From Psoroptes ovis (taxonomy: Eukaryota; Arthropoda; Arachnida; Sarcoptiformes; Psoroptidae), in the NCBI GenBank assembly GCA_002943765.1, contig PQWQ01000010.1:312501-376500 (forward strand): a stretch of 64,000 nucleotides of DNA. Reading direction: 5' to 3'. Made by a program: the position numbers and the translations under genes. Below, in pieces: positions 27,501-40,100 of the stretch (the first letter of the stretch is position 1; each line of letters starts with the position of its first letter). The notes beneath the pieces were generated by a model, which worked only from the letters and a program-made list of their open reading frames with translations, did no database searches and had not been told where the DNA came from.

Positions 27501-29325
27501 GATGAAGATATTATTCGATTCTATTGTGAATATATATTTGAAAATAATGTTGGTACCGTCGCCAATTCACATTTGATGATATCGGATTTTCACCCTCAAG
27601 GTCTCGAATCTAGCGAATGTAGAAAATTAGCAGAATTGTATAGTCTTTCATTGGATTTTCAGAAAAATGGTGTCAATGCCAAAATAGATCCACAATATAA
27701 ACCAGATTCGAATTGGATACGGCCAGATTTCATGCGAAAAGTGCATATTGATGGCCAATATTATTTATCGACAAAAATTTTGGGCATCATATATCGTCGT
27801 GTACAATTATCGGAAGATATAATTTGTTCTTCTGATTTATATCTTCTGGCTAATCAAGATAATCGTTTGGAAAAGCCGAATCCTAATTTACAATTAGAAG
27901 GTTGGCGCATATTCGAATTCAAAGCAATCAAAGCATATGACAGTTATTGCCATTTAGTTATTGATCATATGGAAATGTTAGATATTGAAACAGAAGCAGC
28001 GTTGATTAGTGATTTATATGATAATCATCAAGAAATTGGTACATATGCATTGACAGATTTATTCAAACATTTTCAAACAATGTTCGAAGAACAGGCAAAA
28101 GGTTTGTCCAATGATGAACGCTTGTTATTGATATCAGCATGGTATTCAATTTGTTTTGAACGTACCGATAATATTCGTTATCGATATCATAATGAAACAT
28201 TATTTGGTATGCCATTCTTGGTGCCTAATCAAATGATCAGATTGATTAAACATGTACAAAATGTGCAATCATTATCATCATCATCCAATATATCACTGCC
28301 ACAAAAATATATTGAAAGCAAACATATCGAAATGACATGTATTGTCATTTTATTTTGGATGGCACAAATGAATCGAATATTTCATCGACAAGCAAATTTA
28401 CGTACATATTTTCGTATATTCAACACCAAAGCCAAACATTATTCACGTACAAATGAACATCGTTTGTTGAAAAATTTGGTAAAGGTAAATACCTCAACAA
28501 ATTCACATTGATTACAATTGAATTCTCAAATCAAATATCATAAATTTTTTTTTCTAGGAACAATTGCATGTGATTGTAAATAGTCATCAGAATAAAATGG
28601 CAGTATCGAATAATTACTGTTATTACGATCATGAAATTATATCTAAATTATTTAATGAATATCTTCTATATTTGTATGATCTATTGAATCAAATCGAAAC
28701 ATTAATCGCTGAAAAAGATGTCAAACATCTGTTTCTATTGAAATATACACCATTTGCATTGAATTTCATCGAAAAATTGAACAACATGAACGATCCACCA
28801 ATGAATTCATCGATGAAACATGACATTGTATTCAAATATAAATTATTTCTTAAATTTTTAATCAGAAATTTTCGTTTCGATAGCCTGAATTCACAAATTG
28901 ATGAATTTTCATTCATAATCAATGATAAATGTGTAGACTTTTACCAGGTAAGAATTCATTTTAAATATTGATTTCAATGTAATTGTTTGTTTATTTTTTT
29001 AAAGTCGACAATAATGGCTAAAATTGTATTTTTATCTGGAAAAATTGATGAATTTCGTATATTGGATAAATATAATTCACATATAAATTCATACTATGGA
29101 CGCATGTCAAAATTATCATTAATATTGGACAAACAAATACAAAAACAAATTAAAGCAATCAATCAGCTTAAAAATAATAACAACAAAACTAATCTCGAAC
29201 GTTTCAATGTTAATTATTATAATATCAAAGTTATCGGTTCAAAAACATCAATATCGTTATTGAAATGTTTGATTGGTAATGAAAATTTTAAAAATATTTT
29301 ACCACTATTTGAAATTGAAATGTAA
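24555..29325 (+). CDS. eukaryotic RNA-dependent RNA polymerase (QDE-1/EGO-1/RDR family), 5 exons
   Basis: Cellular RdRP that copies single-stranded RNA into dsRNA feeding Dicer/Argonaute silencing. Exons 24555-24946, 25007-25336, 25403-28484, 28558-28947, 29005-29325; introns 57-73 bp, frame kept, 1504 aa. The catalytic motif of the two-barrel RdRP fold is intact: GSDLDGDEYAIFWD with the metal-binding DLDGD at residues 901-905. Other family blocks: FSDGCGIIAADLAKKI, FQIRHGGYKGMLV, and GVIDETGILEYGQIFFQY. ATG 24555 is the first ATG and has good context (AATCATGGCT). The N-terminal ~250 residues (acidic, DDDD-containing) and the C-terminal ~250 match nothing I recognise. AATAAA at 29551 is a plausible poly(A) signal. 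Chelicerates often have several RdRP copies; which one this is cannot be said. No internal stop or frameshift, so probably active. Confidence 0.96.
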
Positions 29326-29375
29326 ATTTGAAAAAATTCTCACTGTGGATGCCGGTATTTTTAAATTCATATTCA

Positions 29376-29440
29376 TATCATACAAGTATTACTACGTCAA
29401 AAATCTGTTTCACGGAAAACGTGTATATACGTCATTAACA
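29376..29440 (-). repeat. dispersed ACGTA..TACGT palindrome element, partial copy 3
   Basis: On the minus strand: ATGACGTATATACACGTTTT followed by AGATTTTTGACGTAGTAATA, resembling the paired palindromes of the copies at 305 and 8565 but without the CCGGCGCTCA box. It lies just 3' of the RdRP stop, perhaps inside its 3' UTR. Confidence 0.3.
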
Positions 29441-30835
29441 GATATAATGTTCATCAATATTAATAACAATTTTCAGCCATAGATGGCGTATTGTTTTATA
29501 ATTTAAAATTTTCAAAAAAAATATTTCTCATTTTCAATTCAATTAAATTAAATAAATTTCAATTCATTCAAGCATTTTATTAGGTTCCTTTTACTGTGGA
29601 TTTAAGCCATTTCAAATTCAAATAACAAATTTGTAGCAAAACATTTTGTTTATGTTCGAATAATAACGACAATAATCGAAACAATATTCGATTAAGCACG
29701 TATTTATCACATTAACCGTTACAAAACACGTATTTTTTTTCTACGGTTTAAAATGGCATAGTCACATATAGGGAAGCTAATAAATACTGGAACCCCATAA
29801 AATCATTGATAAATGTTTGATGTTTTGCAAAGCAAATACAAATACAAATTTGAAAATTTTCTAGTAATTTCACATATATTACAATGATCAAATACACACA
29901 TCGATGAGTATATACAGTACGTTAAATTTTCTATTTGATTTGGTGGTGGTCCAGGACCTTAGACCTGAATCAAATCGTAATAATGGTAATGGCAATAATC
30001 ATTATTAGTATCATTATCATTGTTGTTGGAATAAAATATAAAATTCAAATATATAAAAATACATTTATAATCTCATTCATATCCATCAAATTTCATATTT
30101 CATTCATACAAATGATTTCGAATGGATGGATCGATGGATGGATGTATGGCAACCACAATCTCAGTTTTACGATGGTTGATGAGGGTGAAAAATGTTTAAA
30201 TCTTTCATTCATTCATTCATATAATCATTCATTCGATCATATAATCATGAGGCTAAATAAAAACGGTAAGGCCACTTTGTTTTATGGATCATCGATTAAT
30301 GTCTTTGCATTCAAATTTACATTGAAAACTATTATTCGAATATGATTTGAAATGAATTTCGCTTCGATTTGAATTCAGATTCAAATAATGAAATAGTAAA
30401 AAAACATCCATTGACAATTGAATTGTTCACAATTGTCACTGAAAATAAAAGCTTTTATTTCATTTTTTGATGTTTTTTCGGGTCTCCGAGTCCGGAGCTA
30501 GGATCCCGCTAGTTTTTTATGAGCTAGCTAGTGTGGTATTCAATATATTGTTACTTTATGATTATTATTATTATTATGATAATCATTTTCTGTGTGTTTA
30601 GCTCTGGGTCCCTTTGGTTCATCATCGATTGAATGAACGATTGAATGAATGGATGATATGAACGATATTCATAAATTTGTTTGCAATTACAACAATGGCT
30701 TTTATTCAGTTGAATTTGAATGTGAATATTACTTCGACGATCAATTCATTTGTACTCTCATTCATTCAATTCATTGATAAAAAATCCCGTACAAATAAGC
30801 AAATAAGCATATATTTCATTGACATGAATTGAATA

Positions 30836-30916
30836 TTAGGCTGTCCGAAAAGTTCGTTCCGCTCTAATCGATAGATTTGTTCATTAAAATCGGCCAAAAC
30901 TTTCCGGACAAGTTAA
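30836..30916 (-). mobile_element. mariner-type MITE, copy 9
   Basis: TTAGGCTGTCCGAAAAGTTC at the left and ACTTTCCGGACAAGTTAA at the right, TA flanks, reverse-orientation family interior (TTGTTCATTAAAATCGGCC). Confidence 0.88.
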
Positions 30917-31598
30917 TATTTTGTAAATTTTCTATTAGGAATTGTGGCATTTTCACTTGAAAGTTTCATTCCTATTATAATGTATTTTAACCATTGTCAT
31001 TGAATCAATTGAATTCATTGAATTCAAAGAATAGAAATTAATTCTGTGATTCAAAAATTGAAAATATATTATTAATATGACATTTATAAGTGATTAATTT
31101 GATGTTTTTGTCAAAAGCGAATGATTGTATCATTTCGATTGCATTGTGTTTAATGCTAATTTTGCTGTCGTTGGTGGTAATGGTGATGGTGGTTATTTGC
31201 AGGTGTTTTTTTTGCTGGGGACTAGCTGGTCCATGGAGCTGGTGTGTTACATACAAAGCATTCATTGATCAAACAATAACATTGGAGAATATGAATGAAT
31301 TTTTTTTTTGGTTGGGATGCAAAGTCAGTTCGAAATGAATGAATATATTATGTATGATGTTCGTTGGGATGTGTAAACACAGACAAACAATTGTAATGAT
31401 TACTACTTATCATTGTTATTATTAATAAAACCAATTTGTTTTTGGGTTTTCGGTTTCAGATATTTGGAATGATCCATTATGTATTTGGATCGGAATCGTT
31501 ACAAAATGATTTGAAACAAATTTGCTTAATAAATTTTCTTGACTATCTGGATCTCTGGGTCTAACTCCTTGACACATTGTCTGAAACTGCTGAAAATA

Positions 31599-31678
31599 TT
31601 AGGTTGTCCAATAAATTCTTGCCGATGTTCTCATTATTTTCTACGATATAATCGGCAAAAACTTTTTGGACAACCTAA
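31599..31678. mobile_element. mariner-type MITE, copy 10 (diverged interior)
   Basis: Ends TTAGGTTGTCCAATAAATTC and CTTTTTGGACAACCTAA are well paired with TA flanks, but the middle differs from the other copies and is itself nearly symmetric (TTGCCGATGTT ... AATCGGCAA). It may be a separate subfamily or a foldback derivative. Confidence 0.75.
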
Positions 31679-33499
31679 TACATTGATTCAACGTTGAAAT
31701 TTATGAAATTTTCAATCGAAAGTCGGCCTGATCACCGAGCACTACGTCATTCGATTCAAATGGATGCTGATCATTGTGTGAAGATTACGTGAGAATTGAA
31801 TCATGAAAACTATGGAAAATTTTCGCTAAAATCTGATTAACTTAATGATAGAATTATCATCGACAATTAATAGGTAATAAAGTTGTTGATTAAATGCTTT
31901 GGAAAGCTTGTTTGCAAAAGTGTTTGATTACTCTAGGGTTCAAAATAAATGAACTTTATTTATTTAATTCAAATGACACGTGTTATCTACTTCTAAGTCA
32001 AATTTACTTGAAATTCTGTTTGATTAAATCAAAATCAAAATGTAAATATTTTGATTCATAGTCTAAGTCTAAACTAATAATTGAGTTATATTTAGTTGTT
32101 CACAAGTCGATCGATGTTCATCATTATTTAACCGTTGACACGTGTTCTAAGATCACGTGTTAACGCTTAGAAAAATTTATTCAATGATGATTATTTATTT
32201 ATTTATTTAGATTTATTTAAATCATCATTTATTACATTTCCATGAAATGTATTTCAAAGAGCAATTTGTAATGAATTGTGGCCATAAAATTCATTAAATG
32301 AAATTTCAAAACTTTGAAATCCTGAGAAAATTTAAAATTTCATTGAAAACATGAATGTAAATAATGTTCATTCATCCATTTAAAATTTCATTTTAAAATG
32401 AATAAGAAAATGATGTGAAATTTTCATTCACCAAAACACAGGAAATCAGGTAATCATCATTCGTTGTTATTTACGATGATTATTATGACCAGGTAATTGT
32501 TCATATCATTTCATATATCGTCAACGATAAATAATTTGTAACAATTCAATAATATCAACATTCGCTTATAACAAACAAATACACCCAAGAGCACTGGGAA
32601 AATCACGAATCAATCAATAAAATGTGGTTTAAAATGTTGATATCGTAATTATAAATTATACAATCAATGATCAACGAATAATGATCAATGATAATGATAA
32701 TTGTGCGGTTCAAGTCCTTGGTGAAGCTCACACAAATACAGCAACAAGGTCGAATACACCAAAATTTAATTTGATTCATTAAATTTGATTCGACATTGAT
32801 CGGAAATGTCTTGTTATATGGGTATATTTGTTTGAGTATTAAATAATTGTAATGTTTAATGAGATAATCATTATTCGGAACAGTTTTCGCACACAAATCA
32901 TTATTGAAACACTTGTTGAAATTTATTCATTTTTTAATGATGTTTTTCATTAAATTCATAATCATTTTGCTTTGATTTAATTCAATTTTGAAATCATTTC
33001 AAATCGTGACCATTCATTCATTCATTGAATCAATGTATTTCAAAGGTTTTATTTGGTTTTTGGGTGAATTAGTCAATACACACACACATACAAATAATAA
33101 AGAAAAAGGTGGTTCAAACACACAGTTTGATAATTCAAAGTTAAACCATAGAACAACAGTATGGCACCAATTACTGTGTAGTCCCAGTCTCAGTATTGTA
33201 CATACACAAATTTTACCATAACCAAACAAAGCAAAAGCAATGACAGACGGCCTCGTTGCGCTAGCTGTACTGGCTTTGGACCGTTTTTCACTGATTTGAT
33301 TCGATTTTTGCGGTGACAAAATTTCATTTCATTTCATTTTAGATTTGTGATGATCAAACACGTAACACACGTAAACAACTTCGATTATTTAGTTTCAATT
33401 TGTGATCAGCAATTTCGGTATTTTTGAATTTGAATTTCTGAATTTGTGCGCATCCGAAGCATCTGAAACGTCGATCCGAAGCATCGACCATAATCATCG

Positions 33500-33680
33500 A
33501 TTTCAATTATCATTCGTTAATCAAAAATAATTAAAAACAAACATAATTAATTGGACCCGATCAAAGCCAACATCGCAGCGAAACGATTAATTCGATTGAA
33601 ATTCATCTCAGAAAACCTTTGAAAACCTCTGGAAACCTTCGGAATTTTTCAAATTTTCTCGAGTCTAAGGATCGTCAACG
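33500..33680 (+). other. probable non-coding 5' exon of the neurogenin gene
   Basis: A strong splice donor GTCAACG/GTGAGT ends this block at 33680. The nearest good downstream acceptor (CTATTTTCAG at 35743) sits 137 bp before the neurogenin ATG. The implied intron is 33681-35743 (2063 bp). The 5' limit is unknown; GC content is higher from about 33230. Inferred from splice signals only. Confidence 0.5.
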
Positions 33681-34464
33681 GTGAGTTTTGATTCGAAAAT
33701 TTGTTTGTTTACAATTTTCGATTTTGATTTTTCCAGAAAAAAAATCAAATTAAAAAATATCAAATTACAAATCAGTAAATGAGGAATTATTTCCAAACAA
33801 ACAAACGAAATTGACCTTTCCATTTAACTGAATGAATGAATGAAAAACATTCTTTTTTCTTCGTTGTCCATAAAAGGTACATAATTGGATCGAATTTCAA
33901 GCGAACCATTCGAAATTGTTCGAATGATGTGGTCAGTTTAGGACCATGTACAATTTACAAGACAAGAAAACTGGAAAAATTCCAAAAAACGTCTCATATG
34001 TCACCTTTTGGGACAAAATGACAATAAAAATTTGACCAGTCTTTATGTCTATTCGATGTTAGATTGTTCATTTTTGAATTTTTTCAATGATAATTTGATA
34101 TGGACATTGGTTGCGCTTTTTATTCCATTCATTATTATTCATATCAAGAAATATTATTCAATTCAACTCGATTCAATCCGATTTTTGTTATCGTTATTCG
34201 ATACATGTTCAATCTTTGAATTTGAATATTCATTCATTCATTCAAAAATCAATTTTTTTTTTTTTTTTTTTTTTGAAATCTCTAAGGTTTGGTCTTTCGA
34301 TAATATAATCAAAGGTTCAGACCTTGTAAAGTTTATCAAATGATCTTTGATATGAGCTTATCGCCAATCTATGATTGTGAATTGAATTTGTACCTTTGTT
34401 TTCGATTCGATTCATTCGATTCATTCACTAATCATTATTATTATGATTATTATCACTGAATGTA

Positions 34465-34544
34465 TTAGGTTGTCCAGAAAGTTTATTACGATTAATCAAT
34501 AGAGTTGCTAATGAAAATCGGCTACAACTTTCCGGACAGCCTAA
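34465..34544 (-). mobile_element. mariner-type MITE, copy 11
   Basis: TTAGGTTGTCCAGAAAGTTT at the left and ACTTTCCGGACAGCCTAA at the right, with TA on both flanks; interior GAGTTGCTAATGAAAATCGG in reverse orientation. Confidence 0.88.
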
Positions 34545-35111
34545 TATTATCACTAAACATGTAGATAAGACCAATACTACACAGAGATATGACAAAAAAC
34601 ACGATAAAACATTACACATACTGAATGGGTAATGTAATACTCTTTGAAAAAATCCAAAGAACTGTAAAAATCAATTCAAATCAATTCGAAATCTACGAGT
34701 AAAAAAAACGTTTAATTCTTATGTGAATTACTTGTGTTAAATAAAACAATGAACAACGACTAAATACACAGGCTATAGATTTTCATAGATCTTCTATATG
34801 TGTGACAGCTGTGATTTACGGACAATACTTTTTCAGTCATAATAATCACTCGAAATATCAAGATAAGAGACCCAAGAGTCCTGGGGAAACGAAACAAATT
34901 TCGTTTTAAAGATAATCAATGATCATTCATTGAATCATAATGTACTACATTGAATGTATGCCAAGTTTTCGAAAAATATTTTGACAATTTTCTGAATTCA
35001 TTTATGATTGATGTGAAATCTTCTCGCATTTGATCTAAATACATAGATCTCAACAATGTTTATCTTATGATCAAATCAATCAATCAATCAAAGATGTGTT
35101 TTGAAATTGTA

Positions 35112-35191
35112 TTAGGTTGTCCGAAAAGTTCTGGCCGGTTTTCATCAGCAACTCTATTTATTAAGCCAAATGAACTTTTCGGACAACCCAA
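35112..35191 (+). mobile_element. mariner-type MITE, copy 12
   Basis: TTAGGTTGTCCGAAAAGTTC at the left and CTTTTCGGACAACCCAA at the right, TA flanks. It is the copy closest to the neurogenin coding exon (about 0.7 kb upstream). Confidence 0.88.
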
Positions 35192-35880
35192 TATATATTT
35201 GTTTGAATGAGAATGACTACCGGTGTAAAACATTTTTTCCGGCCATTTCATTCATTCGATTTGAATCAATCAATCATTGAATCATTGGATTTCATTCACA
35301 TTGATTTTTCTATGGCCCAAAAAATCAAATTCCAGTGGTCAATTTTGAGTTGATTTTGGACTTGGAAAAATGAAAATGAAATAAAATAATTGAATTTTAT
35401 TTACATTTGAATTTGAATTGGAAATATAAACATAAATTGGATCAATCAATTTGTTTGTTTATTTCTCAATACAAGCATTGTATTGTCCGTACGTTCATTG
35501 TGCACTATGTGCGAATAGATAATGGACCCTAAGAAGAAGAAAATTTGGACCACCTTGAATTTGAATTCGATTGTTTCGTTATTCGAAATTAGCTTAGTTC
35601 AATTTCATCGAACGAACAAATCAAATTATGAATATGGAAATTTAAATTTTTTAAATTTTAAATCAAATATTTGACCAACAAAAATTGATTTTTTCATTCA
35701 TTTCTTTTTATTTTTTATTTTTCTTGAACCAATCTATTTTCAGGATCAAATATTTGAATAACCTTTGAATTTTCTACCTTATCCGGAACGTCTTAGATAA
35801 ATTGGCAATCGAAAAAGTGAATAATTCAACGGACATTTCTAAAAGGGAAATCAATCTGACAAATGAAATAACAACAACAA

Positions 35881-37113
35881 ATGGATTTACAAACAAATAA
35901 TAAAATGGAAAATAATTTATTCCATAATCAAAGTAAATTCATTCCAATATCGACAACCATATTTGTTAATGATAATAATCAACAGCCAATTATGAATGAA
36001 CATTTAAATTATTTGTCGACAACGCCACCATCAACAGTTTTACAACCTTCGGTAACAACACCATCATCAATAACGATTGATTCATATAATTTTCTCGATG
36101 ATTTCGATACAATTAATGATTGTTTCGATCTGAGCATTACAAACCTGTCCACACCGACGACAACCACTAATATTAATTTGATTGAAACAATCAATAATCA
36201 ACAACAGCAACAACATCCACCACATCAATATATATATGATAATAGCCAACAAACAATACCAACGAATGAACAATTATCAACCGATATAATTCCAATTGAA
36301 TCATCTTCAGCTTCAACAACAAATGATTATAATCAATATGATTATCAGAGTATGATCATGGCTAATCAAGAAAATGAAGAAATCAAAACAATCATTGCAA
36401 ATGGTAACATCAATGATAATAACAACAAATCAACACCAGTGGAAACATCGACAGTAGCGACAACAACCAATCGCAAAACTAATCGTAAAACTTGTAAAAA
36501 TAGCAAAACAACACCGAAACCACCAAAATCAACATCAACAGTGAAAACGACAAGATCAAGACCAAAAAGTCCAACATTGATTTACAAATTGAAACGTAAT
36601 CGTCGACTAAAAGCAAATGATCGTGAACGTAATCGTATGCATATGTTGAATAAAGCATTAGAACGATTGAGACGTGTATTACCAACATTCAATGGTAATT
36701 CAAATGATACTGATAATTACACTGATAATGATGATTACGATAATAATTCGAATCAAAATAATAATAATAAAATGACAAAAATTGAAACGCTTCGCTTTGC
36801 ACATAATTATATTTGGGCCTTATCCGAAACATTACGATCATTAGATAATCAACAACAACAACAGCAACAACAACTTAATAATAATTCAGATACATCATCA
36901 TCATCATCATCATCCACATATTCATCATCATCATTATCATCATCACCGTTACAATCATCAAACGATGATTTGGTCATCAGCAGTCCACAACAAATGTCAC
37001 CTGAAGCAATGTTATATCAGCCACCAACAGCACCATCAACATCCATGAATGATTCAACATTTTTCAATGATCAATCAAAAATATCAGTGATTACAATTTC
37101 ATCGAAAATTTAA
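35881..37113 (+). CDS. neurogenin-type proneural bHLH factor with enlarged loop
   Basis: Nuclear bHLH factor, 410 aa, of the Neurogenin family (Drosophila tap, vertebrate NEUROG), expected to drive neuronal fate as a heterodimer with an E protein. Basic region and helix 1: NRRLKANDRERNRMHMLNKA from about residue 240; helix 2: TKIETLRFAHNYIWALSETL from residue 299. The KANDRERNRMH and TKIETLRFA.NYIWAL strings are Neurogenin hallmarks. Odd: the loop, normally about 6-8 residues, is some 27 residues of Asn/Asp/Tyr/Thr (about 271-297). The extra DNA is in frame and contains no AG, so it cannot be an unspliced intron. Flanking regions are Ser/Thr/Asn/Gln-rich, with a poly-Gln run after helix 2 and poly-Ser near the C-terminus. 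ATG 35881 has a clean CAACAAATGG context. AATAAA at 37433. Confidence 0.92.
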   Translation: MDLQTNNKMENNLFHNQSKFIPISTTIFVNDNNQQPIMNEHLNYLSTTPPSTVLQPSVTTPSSITIDSYNFLDDFDTINDCFDLSITNLSTPTTTTNINLIETINNQQQQQHPPHQYIYDNSQQTIPTNEQLSTDIIPIESSSASTTNDYNQYDYQSMIMANQENEEIKTIIANGNINDNNNKSTPVETSTVATTTNRKTNRKTCKNSKTTPKPPKSTSTVKTTRSRPKSPTLIYKLKRNRRLKANDRERNRMHMLNKALERLRRVLPTFNGNSNDTDNYTDNDDYDNNSNQNNNNKMTKIETLRFAHNYIWALSETLRSLDNQQQQQQQQLNNNSDTSSSSSSSTYSSSSLSSSPLQSSNDDLVISSPQQMSPEAMLYQPPTAPSTSMNDSTFFNDQSKISVITISSKI

Positions 37114-40100
37114 ATTTTCATAAACCCTTAATAATTCGAAAGGGATTCGAGTAATTGGCACAATTTTGGCCTTAAAATTATCGATATTTTCATGTATTAT
37201 ACACGTTTGACCTGATGACATTCGGGTCCTTCGAAAAAAAAACCCTGAATGAAACCCTGAAACATTTCTGAAAACTTTGAAATATTAACGATTGACCTAA
37301 CACACACCAGACACAGGTACACAATGATTGACCTGGTGTCCTTTATTATTATTATTATTAATACCAATAATAATAATCATCGATGATTATACAATTTTAC
37401 ATAATTTTAATTTTTCAATTTTCTTTGAAAAAAATAAAATTACCTTCAAATACCCGTAAACTTGTACATACTTATTCAACAATAATAACAAAATACTGAG
37501 GCCATGCATACCCGTAGATATAAATGGCTGTGATTTTATGCTTTTTTTTAATAATTTTCAAAATTTACGGTAAAGCCATTAAAATAAATTGAAAAAATTT
37601 CAATTAAAATATGCAAATACCGTCCATACACACATTAAACATTGAAATCTCCATACAAATACACATTCATTTATGCCATTTAAAAGCATTATAACCTTCA
37701 CTCGCTGCTGCATAACCTTATTGCTTCATTTATATATTATAACAAAGTGATTTCAAATTTTTGAAAATTCCATGAATTAAATAAGAAATTAAATTTTTTT
37801 TTGTCCCTTCTTTAAATCAAAGAAATGATTGGAAATGAAATTTATTTCATTTCATTTTATTTTATTTCATTTAAATTCATTCATTCATTGAAATCTTTGA
37901 ATTCATTGAATGAAATGAATTAGAATAAAATTTGAATCATTGAATGTATAGATGTATATGGATGGATGGATTGATGATTTTTATGTTCAAAGTACGAAAA
38001 TTTAAAATTCAAAATTCAATTCAAATCAACTCAAATTTGGTCCTGGTCTTCGAGAAAAAATGGAGAAAAAACTCAGAGGTTCCAAGGCCTTAACCCCAAC
38101 CAAGCTTCAAAAAGAAATAAGGGAAAAAGGTCACCTTTGTGAATAAGGTGTGGGGCCATTGATTTTCAAAGCCATTCAATGTGGAAAAATTCAATTTGAT
38201 TTCTATGGAAATTTTTTTTGTTTTGTTCAAAGCTTCTTTGTATACCATTCAAAGGTACACAATCCATTCAAAATGGATGGCCAAATAATAAGAATGAAAA
38301 AAACCGATTCAAATTTGAATATGTATAGCGATTTATGTATATTTTAGGGTCCTATGTCCCCACATTCAAATCATTCATTCAATGGTTCATTCATTTAAAT
38401 GAATCATTGAATTATTTTTTTACTTCTTCAAAGATTTCATTTACCATTTCACCATTCATTCAAATATTTTCTCCCTCTCTTCGCTCTTTGATCTTGGATT
38501 TACAGCCCAAAGATTTGGTGAGCTTTCGGAGCTACCGAAATTTCTGCTGCGAAAATAGCGCACAACAATCCCAAGATCTTCGGATTGTTATAAGATTATT
38601 TCTCTCGTCGTCTTAAGGTCTTTGATCATCATCCTTACCGTTAACCGTATTCAAATGAAGATAAAGATTTTCGCTCTTTTGTTGTCATCAGCCAACCAAC
38701 TTTCAACAATTTTTTCCAAAAATTTTAATCCTTGTATTTTAATATTGAAAATATTCATCCGAATAAAATGAATGAAAAATTTGAATAAACTTACAAGCAA
38801 AGGTTAGAATAACAAACATGAAAGATCAAATCATAAGACTATAGATATTCAAAGTATTATTTTTTTTTTAAAGCAAAAAATACATTAAAACAACTGCTTT
38901 CGAATAATTTTCACCTATGAGACTACACACTACACACACACAACTTTGTGTGACACAAGGACATTTAAAATTTTTCAATTTTTTTCAGTGAAAAGGTTGT
39001 CCTTGAAGCATTTTTACCTCTCTCTCAATGATCAAATGGATTAAAATGAAATGAATCAAACAAAAATAAAAATGAAATTGGAATCGAAATCATTTTTCGA
39101 ATACACACACATCTTGGGCTCAAAAATGCTTCAAATCACCTTTGGGATCAATTTGCACACCTTGATTTTCTCATTTTTTCTGTAAATGGATGGATGGATA
39201 GATCAAATCAATTGATTGATTGATCGAGTGAAAGGGTTGATTTTGAGAGTGATGATAATAATACTTATTATATATGGTTCGACAACTTTGATAAAAATGG
39301 ATTCAATTCAAAATGAAAGTATTAACTGAGCACTTACCTTAAATTCTTCAATTTTTAGTAAAATCCATTGAAATCGATAAATAAACCCAGGTAAATATGA
39401 GTAAATCAATTTGTAAGTTTCATATTTCAGAGTTGAATTTAAGGTTTTGAATTGTTTTAATCTGAAAGGGCTACCGGGTATTGAATTCATTTGATTCAAT
39501 TCAATTTGATTCGATATTGTTTGATTCACATGTTTTTTGTTGATTTTTTTGTGTCCACAAAATATAATGAAATCAATTCAATTGAATCGATTTCAAATTC
39601 AATTCAAAATTGTAACACGAGAACGGAATATCAACAAAAAACAAAGGTAAAATAAGAATATATAAATGAATGGTCAGCATTGATGAATGGTTTCAATTTC
39701 ATTTTCATTTTTGAGCTAAATTCAAACAAATACACATAAATTGATTGATTTTTATTATTTTCATCTTTTTCATTATTTGAATAAAGTAAAGTATTGTTCA
39801 AATCGAATATGTTGATTGTATATATCAAACATATTGAATTCAATTCAAACAAAAATCAAAATTCGAAAATCAAAGGTTTATAAGGATTTTTAAGCTCGGG
39901 CAAAAATTGCATTCAAACATACATGAGACTAATGGTCAATTTCCATTGTCAATTTTCGCTGCTTTCGTTTTTTCACCCTTCAAACACACGCATACATACA
40001 CAAATTCAATGACCCCTTTGAAGCTTAGTCAAAGTGTGTGTGTGTGTGTGTGAGTACAGGAAAATATTCGCGTGCATTTTTCGTTCTCGTTTTGCCTGTG

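Larger units (their letters stand above)
29557..33230. other. intergenic region between RdRP and neurogenin
   Basis: No supportable coding exon. Holds two MITEs (30836, 31599) and a small GC-richer patch at 30480-30535 with several CTAG words (GAGCTAGCTAG). The frames at 29935-30345 and 32603-32896 are low-complexity and have no motif. Confidence 0.5.
33681..35743 (+). other. probable 5' UTR intron of neurogenin, with two MITEs
   Basis: GT...AG interval between the candidate 5' exon and the coding exon. It includes MITE copies at 34465 and 35112 and a poly(T) tract at 34253-34274. No coding signal is seen within it. Confidence 0.45.

Noticed and set aside
29935..30345. 136-codon plus-strand frame
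   Set aside because: Ile- and His-rich translation of repeats; no domain and no splice partner.
38335..38616. 93-codon plus-strand frame
   Set aside because: Phe/Ser-rich, no conserved motif, no clear gene context.
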